Below, piece by piece: positions 7,271-13,779 of a DNA stretch of 20,721 nt. The notes beneath the pieces are model-generated. The model searched no databases. It was not told the origin of the DNA and was given only the letters and a program-made list of their open reading frames with translations. This DNA comes from Chloroflexota bacterium (GTDB lineage: Bacteria; Chloroflexota; Anaerolineae; UBA1429). Position 1 is the first letter of the stretch, and each line of letters opens with the position of its first letter. The position numbers and the translations under genes are program-made. The DNA lies in NCBI GenBank assembly GCA_012515695.1, contig JAAYXX010000418.1:1-20721 (forward strand). The letters are read 5' to 3'.

Positions 7271-7297
7271 CCCCCCTATTACTCCCCTCCCCTCCCC
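7271..7297 (-). other. G-quadruplex motif (minus strand)
   Basis: The plus strand has C6 (7271-7276), a 7-nt loop, then three C4 runs (7284-7287, 7289-7292, 7294-7297) separated by single T bases. The minus strand therefore carries four G-runs of at least four, with loops of 1, 1 and 7 nt, an excellent intramolecular G-quadruplex motif. It lies about 50 bp upstream of the esterase promoter. Confidence 0.6.
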
Positions 7298-7325
7298 TCA
7301 AATCTGAACGATTACCCAATTCAGG

Positions 7326-7338
7326 GTTGGCGGCCAAC
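7326..7338. promoter_or_regulatory. Dyad upstream of esterase promoter
   Basis: GTTGG, CGG, CCAAC is a perfect 5-bp dyad whose right edge is ten bases upstream of the -35 box at 7349. It is a candidate activator or repressor site; short GC-rich dyads also arise by chance. Confidence 0.3.
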
Positions 7339-7348
7339 GTCTTGGCTG

Positions 7349-7377
7349 TTGACGCGGCGGCCCTGGTGGACTAGGAT
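7349..7377 (+). promoter_or_regulatory. Predicted promoter of the esterase operon
   Basis: TTGACG (7349-7354), a 17-bp spacer and TAGGAT (7372-7377) match a sigma-70-type promoter at five and four of six positions. The start would be near 7384, giving a leader of under 30 nt before the ATG at 7412. It should serve all three genes to 10312, as their gaps are only 25-35 bp. Confidence 0.5.
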
Positions 7378-7411
7378 ACGCTCATCCCTGTTTGCCATCA
7401 AGGAGGCTGCC

Positions 7412-8281
7412 ATGTATTCGGGCTACACTGCACATCGCGATATCGTCTATGGCAATGGCGGGGGCATGGACCTGACTCTCGACCTGTACGTGCCCAACAA
7501 CGCCCTGCGCGCTGTGCCAATCATCGTCTATATCCACGGGGGCGGCTGGTCGGGCCTGGACAAGTCGTGGTGCCCCTACCCTATGCGGCTCATTGACCAG
7601 GAATACGCCGTCGCCAGCATCAACTATCGGCTGCTCGGCCAGGGCGGCGCATTTCCGAACAACCTCTATGACTGCAAGGCGGCAGTCCGTTGGGTGCGCG
7701 CCCACGCGGCGGAATATGGCCTGGATGGGAGCCACATTGGCGTGTGGGGCGATTCGGCGGGCGGCCACCTGGCGGCAATGGTGGGCGTTACCGGCGACCG
7801 CCCAGAGCTAGAGGGCGACTCGGGCACTCCCGGCGTCTTTAGCCGGGTGCAGGGGGTTTGTTGCTACTTCCCCGTGACCGATTTCCTGTACATGGTGGGG
7901 CCAGACCCCGACAATTGCCCTGGGGCCGAGTTCTTTGGCCGAATCATCGGCGTGGATGTTGCCGGAGGGGAGCGGCTATCGGCGCATCTGGACAAGCTCG
8001 CGGCGGCCAGCCCGGTGACCTATGCCTCCGCCGATGCTGCGCCCATGTTGCTGCTGCATGGTGACGTGGACGTGATCGTTAGCGTGGTGCAGAGCGTTCT
8101 GCTCTACGAAAAGCTGTGGCGAGCGGGCGCGGACGTGCGGCTGCACATTGTCCACGGCGGCGATCATCTGGACTATCGGCGTGACCCGACGGACATCCCC
8201 TGGCATGCGCCGGAAATCTACCAACTGGAGGACGCTTTCTTTTACCGGACGCTCAAGGGGCACGAACGCCCACGAGATTAG
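7412..8281 (+). CDS. Alpha/beta-hydrolase esterase (BD-FAE / hormone-sensitive-lipase-like)
   Basis: This 289-aa protein has the oxyanion-hole motif HGGGW (H42-W46), the nucleophile elbow GDSAGG (S115), a likely acid in HGDVD (D220) and a catalytic His in HGGDHLDY (H252). This is the 'esterase/lipase' branch acting on small acyl or feruloyl/acetyl esters. No signal peptide is seen, so it should act in the cytoplasm. The ATG at 7412 has AAGGAGG five bases upstream; the open frame starts at 7349 but that segment covers the promoter. First gene of a three-gene set, 35 bp before a second, unrelated-looking esterase. Substrate unknown; the neighbouring sulfatase and fucosidase make deacylation of a glycan plausible. 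Confidence 0.88.
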   Translation: MYSGYTAHRDIVYGNGGGMDLTLDLYVPNNALRAVPIIVYIHGGGWSGLDKSWCPYPMRLIDQEYAVASINYRLLGQGGAFPNNLYDCKAAVRWVRAHAAEYGLDGSHIGVWGDSAGGHLAAMVGVTGDRPELEGDSGTPGVFSRVQGVCCYFPVTDFLYMVGPDPDNCPGAEFFGRIIGVDVAGGERLSAHLDKLAAASPVTYASADAAPMLLLHGDVDVIVSVVQSVLLYEKLWRAGADVRLHIVHGGDHLDYRRDPTDIPWHAPEIYQLEDAFFYRTLKGHERPRD

Positions 8282-8316
8282 CTTGTTACCCACTTCCATC
8301 TCAGGAGGTTTACGCT

Positions 8317-9303
8317 ATGCCATCGGACCGATCACATGTCTATATTCCCAGGGAGCGCTGGTCTCTCGAATTCGCCCAGGCGCTTGGGCACGAGGATGGC
8401 GCTGTTGGCCCGCAAGAGGACGACATAAATTACCCGTTTGCGTTCGAGATGCTGCGGGGAACCTGGCGCGAGCAGGTATCCGAGCAGGTCGTAGCCGAGG
8501 CCCGCGAGAACGCCATTCGCCTCTGGCCGGAGGGTGCGCCGGGGGCGGGCGGGGTGGGCTGGCGGCATGAGCCGGTGCTCTACCCGGTGCTGCCTGCGCC
8601 AGAGCGGGCGAATGGCTCGGCGGTGGTGGTCATCCCCGGCGGCGGCTATCGCGTGCAGGCCCCGTGGGAGGCGTTCCCCTTTGCCGAATGGTTCGCCGAG
8701 CGCGGCGTGGCCGCCTTTGTGCTGCAATATCGCCTGCTCCCCTACGTGCTTCCCGCGCCCCTTGACGATACCCAGCGCGCTATCCGCCTGGTGCGCGCCA
8801 GCGCGGCCCAGTATGGCCTGGACCCCTCGCGGGTGGCGGTGATTGGCTTTTCGGCGGGGGGGCATCTCGCGGCGTTGGCTTCGTCGCTGTTCGACGAACC
8901 CGACCCGTTGATGGCGGACGCCATCGCTGACACAAGCGCCCGCCCCGACCTGGCGATCCTGTTCTACCCCGCCATCTGCCTCCGAATTCTGCCGGGCCTG
9001 CGGGTGTTTGCACTGGGAACCAGCCAGCCCGACGCGGCTCTGCTGGACCGCTACTCCGCCCAGGTTCCGGTTAGCGAGCGCACGACTCCGGCGTTTATCA
9101 TGGGCAGCGTGACAGACCAAGTCATCGCGCCCAGCCACCTGATGAGCTATGCTCAGGCGTTGGCCGATCATGGCGTGTCTTACGAGCTACACTTGTATAG
9201 CTCCGGCGTGCATGGTTCAGGCGTTTATGATCGCCGCCCCACGCATAGCACCTGGGAGGCGCTGCTAGAGAACTGGCTGCGCGCTCAAGGGTTCTTGCAG
9301 TAG
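8317..9303 (+). CDS. Alpha/beta-hydrolase, acetyl-xylan-esterase-like
   Basis: This 328-aa protein has oxyanion motif PGGGY (107-111), nucleophile elbow GFSAGG (S179), probable acid D267 (GSVTDQVI) and catalytic His H299 (SSGVHGSG). The spacing and the phrase AIRLWPEGAPGA before the fold are typical of the Axe/'xylanase-esterase' hydrolases that remove acetyl groups from sugars. The first 60 residues precede the hydrolase fold and are unassigned. No signal peptide. AGGAGG lies eight bases before the ATG. It is the middle gene of the operon, 25 bp before the UroD-like gene. It shares fold and nucleophile motif with its upstream neighbour, but little else is visibly alike, so it is not a recent tandem duplicate. 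Confidence 0.85.
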   Translation: MPSDRSHVYIPRERWSLEFAQALGHEDGAVGPQEDDINYPFAFEMLRGTWREQVSEQVVAEARENAIRLWPEGAPGAGGVGWRHEPVLYPVLPAPERANGSAVVVIPGGGYRVQAPWEAFPFAEWFAERGVAAFVLQYRLLPYVLPAPLDDTQRAIRLVRASAAQYGLDPSRVAVIGFSAGGHLAALASSLFDEPDPLMADAIADTSARPDLAILFYPAICLRILPGLRVFALGTSQPDAALLDRYSAQVPVSERTTPAFIMGSVTDQVIAPSHLMSYAQALADHGVSYELHLYSSGVHGSGVYDRRPTHSTWEALLENWLRAQGFLQ

Positions 9304-9328
9304 GTTGGCGCAGGAAAGGATACTCCCG

Positions 9329-10312
9329 ATGAACCCCAAAGAGAACGCCTTGCGTATCCTGCGATTCGACCATCCTGAGCGCATCGTCGGCGGGCCGCCG
9401 TGTCATGCCATCGGCTACCACGGCTGCAACCACGAGGGGTACGCGGGGGGCGGCCATCACCTGCCCGTCGGCTCTTCCTGGCAGGATATCTGGGGCACGA
9501 CCTGGGTGAAGGAGCAGGATGGGGTGATGGGCTTTCCTCGCGGCAACCCGCTGGCCGATCTGCGCACGCTGTCCACCTATCGCTGGCCCGACCCCGACGA
9601 CGAGCGCATTTGCAGCCTGATCTACCGTAGCGTGGAGGGCTATAACAGGGAGGAGCAATTCCTGTGTGGCTCGCACCGCGATACCCTGTGGGAAAAGAGC
9701 TATATGCTGGTGGGCATGGAGAACATGATGTGCTATTTCCACACGGAACCCACCGCCGCGCGAGAGGTGCTGCATCGCATCATGGACTTTCAGCTTGGCA
9801 TCGCCCGCCACTATCTCTCCCTGGGCGTCGAGATGGTCGCGATGGGCGATGACCTGGGCACGCAACGCGCCCTGTTGCTCTCTCCCCGCATCATCAACGA
9901 GTTTTTCGTGCCGGAATATCGGCGGCTGTTCGACCTGTACAAGCAGCACGGCGTGTTGGTGGCGTTCCATAGTTGCGGTCACATCGAGCCGATTCTCGAT
10001 GTGTTCATGGATTTAGGCGTGGATATTCTGAATCCCATCCAGGTTTCGGCCAACGACCTGGAAGGCCTGCGACGCAAAACCCAGGGCCGCATGGCCTTGC
10101 AGGGGGGCATTGGCTCCGCGCTGATCATGAGCGGCCCGCCGGAGGCCATTCGCTGCGAGGTGCGCCGTCGCGTCTGGCAGTTGGGCCGCGAGGGGGGCTA
10201 TTTCTGCGGCCCCGACCAGGGGTTGCCATTCCCCGCAGAGCATGAGCAGGCCCTTGCCGACGCCATTGACGAGTTTGGGCGCTATCCGTTGCAGTTTCCG
10301 CCGCTAGAATAA
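9329..10312 (+). CDS. Uroporphyrinogen-decarboxylase-family protein (MtaA/CmuA-like)
   Basis: The protein is 327 aa. It has the UroD-type TIM-barrel features GVEMVAMGDDLGTQRALLLSP (about 166-186), VAFHSCGHIEPIL (211-223), DILNPIQVSANDLEGL and the late GPDQGLPFP. The H214-x-C216 pair is the zinc-binding motif of the methyltransferase branch (MtaA, CmuA) and is absent from true HemE; C293 is a possible third ligand. I therefore read it as a corrinoid- or cofactor-linked methyl-transfer or related enzyme, not haem synthesis. No corrinoid protein is encoded here to partner it. The ATG at 9329 is preceded by GGAAAGG; the open frame also offers a TTG at 9305. Last gene of the operon, followed by a hairpin-rich element. 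Confidence 0.82.
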   Translation: MNPKENALRILRFDHPERIVGGPPCHAIGYHGCNHEGYAGGGHHLPVGSSWQDIWGTTWVKEQDGVMGFPRGNPLADLRTLSTYRWPDPDDERICSLIYRSVEGYNREEQFLCGSHRDTLWEKSYMLVGMENMMCYFHTEPTAAREVLHRIMDFQLGIARHYLSLGVEMVAMGDDLGTQRALLLSPRIINEFFVPEYRRLFDLYKQHGVLVAFHSCGHIEPILDVFMDLGVDILNPIQVSANDLEGLRRKTQGRMALQGGIGSALIMSGPPEAIRCEVRRRVWQLGREGGYFCGPDQGLPFPAEHEQALADAIDEFGRYPLQFPPLE

Positions 10313-10333
10313 AGGTCGACTATTTACTTTGGT

Positions 10334-10364
10334 AACCCGACGCGCCATCTCGTAGGCAGTTGAA
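10334..10364 (+). repeat. 31-bp direct repeat, right copy
   Basis: It matches 7076-7106 at 29 of 31 positions in direct orientation. It begins 21 bp after the stop of the UroD-like gene. Confidence 0.8.
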
Positions 10365-10478
10365 GTTTAACTATTAATCTGGGTAACCCACTGTGGCTGC
10401 GGCCCGCGCCGAACGCCTAGCACTAAAGTGCCAGGCTGGTGGTTGAAAAAGTGTACTCAAGTACACTATAGAATAGCC

Positions 10479-10505
10479 AACCCGTTTCAACGGGTTTTCT
10501 CTTTC
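10479..10505 (+). terminator. Possible intrinsic terminator of the esterase operon
   Basis: A perfect 8-bp stem AACCCGTT/AACGGGTT with a 2-nt apex is followed by the pyrimidine run TTTTCTCTTT. It resembles an intrinsic terminator on the plus strand, 167 bp after the UroD-like stop. It is also one of the hairpins of the repeat, so its role may be incidental. Confidence 0.4.
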
Positions 10506-10663
10506 CGCAGCCTGGGAATTCATTCCTCGGCATATATGCCGCTGGCTGGGCCGAGCGAGCAGTAGCAAGGCCAGCGCTGCCTCGGTTACCGAACTATTCT
10601 GTTAAAACTTGGAGATAACAGCCCGCCCGCACAGGCTGCCGAGCGTAAACAGGAGGCTATCCT

Positions 10664-11467
10664 ATGAAGCTCTATCAGGTAGACGCGTTCACCGACCAGC
10701 CCTTCCGGGGCAATCCTGCCGCCGTCTGCGTGTTGGATGGGCCGCGCCCCGATGCCTGGATGCAGGCGCTTGCCGCCGAGATGAACCTGTCCGAGACGGC
10801 TTTTCCCTTGCCGCAGGGGGATGGGTTCGGCTTGCGCTGGTTCACCCCCAAGCAGGAGGTGGGCCTGTGTGGGCACGCGACTCTGGCAACGGCGCACATT
10901 CTGTGGGCGGAGGGGTATTTGCGCCCCGACCAGGAGGCCCGCTTTGAGACCAAGAGCGGCCTGCTGACCGCCAGCAAGCGGGCGGACGGCATCGAGATGA
11001 ACTTTCCGGCCCGGTTCGTGACCGACACGCAGGCTAATGCCCTGTTGAACCGGGCACTGGGCGCGGTTCCCCGGCATACTTCTGTCCTCTCTTCGGCCAA
11101 GGGCAATACCTATCTGCTCGAATACGAATCCGAGAGGCAGGTGGCCGAGATGGTGCCCGATTTCGCCGCGCTGCTGGCGACTGATGCGCGCGCCGTGATC
11201 GTCACCAGTCGCGCCGAGACGCCGGGCTATGATTTCGTCTCGCGCTTTTTCGCGCCCGCCCTGGGCATCAGCGAAGACCCGGTAACTGGCTCGGCCCATT
11301 GCTACCTGGCCCCCTATTGGAGCAAAAAGCTGGGCAAAGTCGAGATGGTCGGCTGGCAGGTTTCGGCGCGAACCGGCGTGGTGGGTTGCGCCTGGCAGGG
11401 GGAGCGAGTGGCCTTGCGCGGGCAGGCCGTCACGGTGTTCAAGGCGGAATTGTTGCCCGCAGGGTAG
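10664..11467 (+). CDS. PhzF-family isomerase/epimerase
   Basis: This 267-aa PhzF-fold protein has two-domain motifs in order: YQVDAFTDQPFRGNPAAVC (4-22), NLSETAF with the catalytic Glu (E44, equivalent to E45 of PhzF), GLCGHATLATA (67-77), and near the C-terminus SEDPVTGSAHCYLAPYW. PhzF itself isomerises a phenazine precursor, but most members act on unknown small metabolites, and no phenazine genes are nearby, so a general isomerase role is the safe reading. AGGAGG lies eight bases before the ATG. The sulfatase begins 46 bp downstream on the same strand, suggesting co-transcription. No clear promoter was found in the 70 bp between the upstream repeat and the start. Confidence 0.9.
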   Translation: MKLYQVDAFTDQPFRGNPAAVCVLDGPRPDAWMQALAAEMNLSETAFPLPQGDGFGLRWFTPKQEVGLCGHATLATAHILWAEGYLRPDQEARFETKSGLLTASKRADGIEMNFPARFVTDTQANALLNRALGAVPRHTSVLSSAKGNTYLLEYESERQVAEMVPDFAALLATDARAVIVTSRAETPGYDFVSRFFAPALGISEDPVTGSAHCYLAPYWSKKLGKVEMVGWQVSARTGVVGCAWQGERVALRGQAVTVFKAELLPAG

Positions 11468-11513
11468 ACAGTTCGCGCCTGTGTCGCGCAATGAACAAGC
11501 GATAGGAGAGATC

Positions 11514-13007
11514 ATGGAACAACCCAACATTCTGCTGATTATGTGCGACCAGATGAAGGCGACAGCCAGTCATCTGTATGGCAACCCCTTTTGCCGCACG
11601 CCCCACCTGGAGCGGCTGGCGGGCGAGGGGGTGCTGTTCGAGCAGGCGTTCACCCCGCATCCTCTGTGTGTGCCCGCCCGCGTGGCGCTGTGGACGGGGC
11701 AGTATCCTCACACCAACGGGGCGCGCCGCAACGAAACGCTGATGCCCGCCGATGCGCTGCACGCCTTTAAACTGTGGCACGACATGGGCTTGCACTGCGG
11801 CCTGATCGGCAAGAACCACTGCTTTGATCAGCCGGACGACCTGGCCTTGTTCGATACCTGGTGCGAGATATCGCACGTGGGGCTGCCGCGAGACCAGCGC
11901 ACCAAGGGCATGGAGTGGTTCCGCCCCGTGGAGGCCATCCACGCCGCCCACGCCGTCCGGCGCAACATGCCCGCTTCCAGCCCCCAGTTCTCCTGGGCGC
12001 ACACGGATTTCCCCCTGGAGGATTACGGCACGGGCCTCGTGGCGGGACAGACGGTGCGCTTTTTGGAACAGCATCGCCAGGACCCTTTTGCCCTGTGGGT
12101 CTCTTTCCCCGACCCCCACGAGCCGTATGAGGCCCCTCGCCGTTACGCCGAAATGTTCCCGCCGGAGGTGTTGCAGTTGCCGCCCTGGCGCGAAGGCGAG
12201 TTCGACGATGCCCCGGAGCGCAACCGCGTACTATATCAGATGATGGGCATTGAGGACAATGACGAGGCGGACATCTATGGCGTGCTGGCTGCCTACTATG
12301 GCATGGTGCGCTTTCTCGATGATGGCGTGGGGCAGATTCTCGATGCGCTGGATCGGCTGGGCCTGCGCGAGAAAACCATCGTCGTCTTTTGCGCCGACCA
12401 CGGCGATTTCGCCGGGGAGCATGGCATGATCTGCAAGGGGGGCGTCTTTTACGATGCCCTGACGCGGGTCCCGCTGATTGTTTCGTGGCCGGGGCGCGTT
12501 TCCCAGGGGCAGGTAGATGGTAGTCTGGTGAATCTGGTGGACATTGTCCCCACGCTGCTAGAGTTGCAAGGGGTAGCGGTTCCCCGCTCGATGCAGGGCC
12601 AGCCGTTGCCCACGGTGACGGGCGCGGCTCCCCGCGAGGCGACTTTTTCCGAGTATGGCGCGGGCGGCCCGGTCTTTGCGATGGACGACTTGCGGAAGCT
12701 ATCCGTGCCCTATGGGCGTCGGGCGCTGCTCCGCTCGCTGCAATGGCGTGAGGCAGAGGGCCGCCGCAAGATGGTACGCACGCGGGAATGGAAATATGTC
12801 CACGATCCAATGGGCGACCGGGACGAACTCTACGACCTGACCCGCGATCCGTGGGAACTGACCAACGTGGTGGATGACCCCGCGCTGGCCGGGGTGCTGG
12901 CGGATATGCGCCTGCGCCTCGCCGATTGGAGCGTCTGCACCGAGGGCGGCCGCCATCCTGTGCCGCTGCCCGACCCGGACAAGTACGACATTGCCGAAAA
13001 GGAATAG
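11514..13007 (+). CDS. Cysteine-type sulfatase
   Basis: This is a 497-aa member of the alkaline-phosphatase/sulfatase superfamily. The maturation motif CVPAR (C52 to R56) gives the formylglycine residue. Metal-site elements are CDQM (D12) and the pair CADHGD (D295, H296), and KNH near 100 and SFPDPHEPY near 197-205 are typical active-site loops. These enzymes hydrolyse sulfate esters (aryl, choline or sugar sulfates). No signal peptide is present, so it would act on imported substrate. It needs a formylglycine-generating enzyme, which is not in this window. The ATG at 11514 has AGGAGAG six bases upstream; a GTG at 11481 is less likely. It follows the PhzF gene by 46 bp and is followed by CCCTC/GAGGG repeats. 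Confidence 0.93.
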   Translation: MEQPNILLIMCDQMKATASHLYGNPFCRTPHLERLAGEGVLFEQAFTPHPLCVPARVALWTGQYPHTNGARRNETLMPADALHAFKLWHDMGLHCGLIGKNHCFDQPDDLALFDTWCEISHVGLPRDQRTKGMEWFRPVEAIHAAHAVRRNMPASSPQFSWAHTDFPLEDYGTGLVAGQTVRFLEQHRQDPFALWVSFPDPHEPYEAPRRYAEMFPPEVLQLPPWREGEFDDAPERNRVLYQMMGIEDNDEADIYGVLAAYYGMVRFLDDGVGQILDALDRLGLREKTIVVFCADHGDFAGEHGMICKGGVFYDALTRVPLIVSWPGRVSQGQVDGSLVNLVDIVPTLLELQGVAVPRSMQGQPLPTVTGAAPREATFSEYGAGGPVFAMDDLRKLSVPYGRRALLRSLQWREAEGRRKMVRTREWKYVHDPMGDRDELYDLTRDPWELTNVVDDPALAGVLADMRLRLADWSVCTEGGRHPVPLPDPDKYDIAEKE

Positions 13008-13044
13008 AGCCAGCTCTGGTTCCCTCGCCCATTGGAAGAGGGCG

Positions 13045-13061
13045 CAGCTCCTTAGGAGCTG
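13045..13061. repeat. Hairpin downstream of sulfatase
   Basis: CAGCTCCT, one T, AGGAGCTG is a perfect 8-bp dyad 38 bp after the sulfatase stop. No T-tract follows, so it is not an evident terminator. It is embedded in the CCCTC-rich repeat region. Confidence 0.5.
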
Positions 13062-13080
13062 AGGGTGAGGGTGCCTGCCT

Positions 13081-13122
13081 CCCTCGCCCCCTGGGAGAGG
13101 GTGCCCGAAGGGCGGGTGAGGG
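13081..13122. repeat. CCCTC/GAGGG palindromic repeat, left of DUF559 pseudogene
   Basis: CCCTCGCCC at the left pairs with GGGTGAGGG at the right around an inner GCCC-GAA-GGGC hairpin, with CTGGGAGAGGG between. The same words (CCCTCACCC, CTCTCCCAGGGGGCGAGGG) recur inverted at 13611-13643, on the other side of the pseudogene. This style of intergenic repeat is seen in many bacterial genomes. Confidence 0.65.
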
Positions 13123-13194
13123 CCATCCCTGGTGAATGACTCGCGCCCGCGAACGCAATAAAACCTGCCCACCATAAACCAAGAGGGCTGCGCC

Positions 13195-13605
13195 ATGCCC
13201 GACCAATTACCCACCAACAAAGGGCTGCTACCTGCCGACATGCTAGAACGCTGCCGCCTCCTGCGGCGGCAGGCTACAAATCCAGAGCAGCTACTTTGAA
13301 AGTTACTCCGCAATCGGCAGCTCAACGGCTACAAATTTCGCCGACAGCACGTCGTAGGGCGGTTCATCCTCGACTTTTACTGCTGGGAGGCGCGATTGGC
13401 CATAGAAATCGACGGGGGCGGGCATGGGGAGGATGACCAATTGCGCCGCGACACTCGCCGCAGTGCCGAGTTGCAGGCGCAAGGGATCCGAGTGTTGCGG
13501 TTCTGGAATTACGAGGTGATGGAACAGACTGCCGAGGTCATGGAGGCTATTTTGCGGGTGTTGGAGGAACGCGCTCCCTCGTTTGAAGGGGAACCCTCAC
13601 CCTAG
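13195..13605 (+). pseudogene. DUF559 (very-short-patch/restriction-fold-like) endonuclease remnant
   Basis: The frame from the ATG at 13195, with AGAGGG seven bases upstream, reads into NPEQLL, a TGA stop at 13297-13299, then KLLRNRQLNGYKFRRQHVVGRFILDFYC, AIEIDGGGH, QGIRVLRFWNYEVMEQ and a TAG at 13603. This is the compact DUF559 fold: the GxKFRRQ, DFYC, EIDG and VLRFWN motifs are intact. The TGA lies exactly where the family has Trp (LW..LRNRQL). Trp is TGG and TGA is a stop in the neighbouring genes, so this is a nonsense mutation and not recoding. The part after the stop could restart at a TTG at 13396, but would lack the N-terminal helices. At 136 codons it has family length. It is flanked on both sides by CCCTC/GAGGG repeats. 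Confidence 0.82.
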
Positions 13606-13621
13606 GGGAACCCTCACCCTA
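13588..13621 (+). repeat. Exact 17-bp tandem duplication over the pseudogene stop
   Basis: GGGGAACCCTCACCCTA occurs at 13588-13604 and again at 13605-13621 with no difference. The first copy ends inside the TAG stop of the DUF559 frame, so the C-terminal residues GEPSP are repeat-derived. Confidence 0.85.
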
Positions 13622-13770
13622 GCCCTCTCCCAGGGGGCGAGGGAACCAGATGCCCTCACTCCCGGCTGTACTCAGCCGCTTCCTCTCCCAAAGGGCGAGG
13701 GGATCAGATGCCCTCGCCCGCCGGGGTTTCGTCCAGCGGGAGAGGGCGGTATCCATGCTAGATCAGATGC
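13611..13770. repeat. CCCTC/GAGGG repeats with about 58-bp periodicity, right of DUF559 pseudogene
   Basis: CAGATGC recurs at 13647, 13705 and 13764, spaced 58 and 59 bp, with CCCTC directly after the first two. A hairpin pairs GCCCTCGCCCGC (13710-13721) with GCGGGAGAGGGC (13736-13747), with one mismatch. This fills the 174-bp gap between the DUF559 stop and the fucosidase stop. No gene is seen in it. Confidence 0.6.
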
Positions 13771-13779
13771 TCCTGGTAA

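Larger units (their letters stand above)
10331..10590 (-). repeat. Multi-hairpin intergenic element, copy 2
   Basis: Outer ends GGTAACC (10331-10337) and GGTTACC (10584-10590) are inverted. Between them lie GGGT/ACCC near 10381, a 10-bp stem with one mismatch (10415-10436), GTGTACT/AGTACAC (10451-10466), AACCCGTT/AACGGGTT (10479-10496), GGAAT/ATTCC (10515-10526), the palindrome CGGCATATATGCCG (10528-10541) and GCTGGC/GCCAGC (10541-10575). It fills most of the 351-bp gap between the UroD-like and PhzF genes, where no coding potential is convincing. It shares a 31-bp end with copy 1 in the same orientation, but its internal hairpins differ in sequence. As in copy 1, the one stem mismatch is G-U only on the minus strand. 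Confidence 0.7.

Noticed and set aside
10374..10568. 64-aa minus-strand open frame in the gap after the UroD-like gene
   Set aside because: It lies wholly inside the hairpin-chain repeat, has no ribosome site, and its sequence is translated palindromes.
10664..11467. PhzF homologue as evidence of phenazine synthesis
   Set aside because: No other phz genes are present, and most PhzF-fold proteins have unrelated roles.
11767..13206. 479-aa minus-strand frame opposite the sulfatase
   Set aside because: It is Pro/Arg/Ser-rich shadow sequence with no motif, and the plus strand encodes a complete sulfatase.
13297..13299. TGA as tryptophan (alternative genetic code)
   Set aside because: TGG encodes Trp throughout the neighbouring genes, and TGA ends several of them at proper operon joints.
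13588..13770. Periodic repeats considered as a CRISPR array
   Set aside because: Units are diverged, GC-skewed and palindromic, spacers are not unique in the CRISPR sense, and no cas gene is present.
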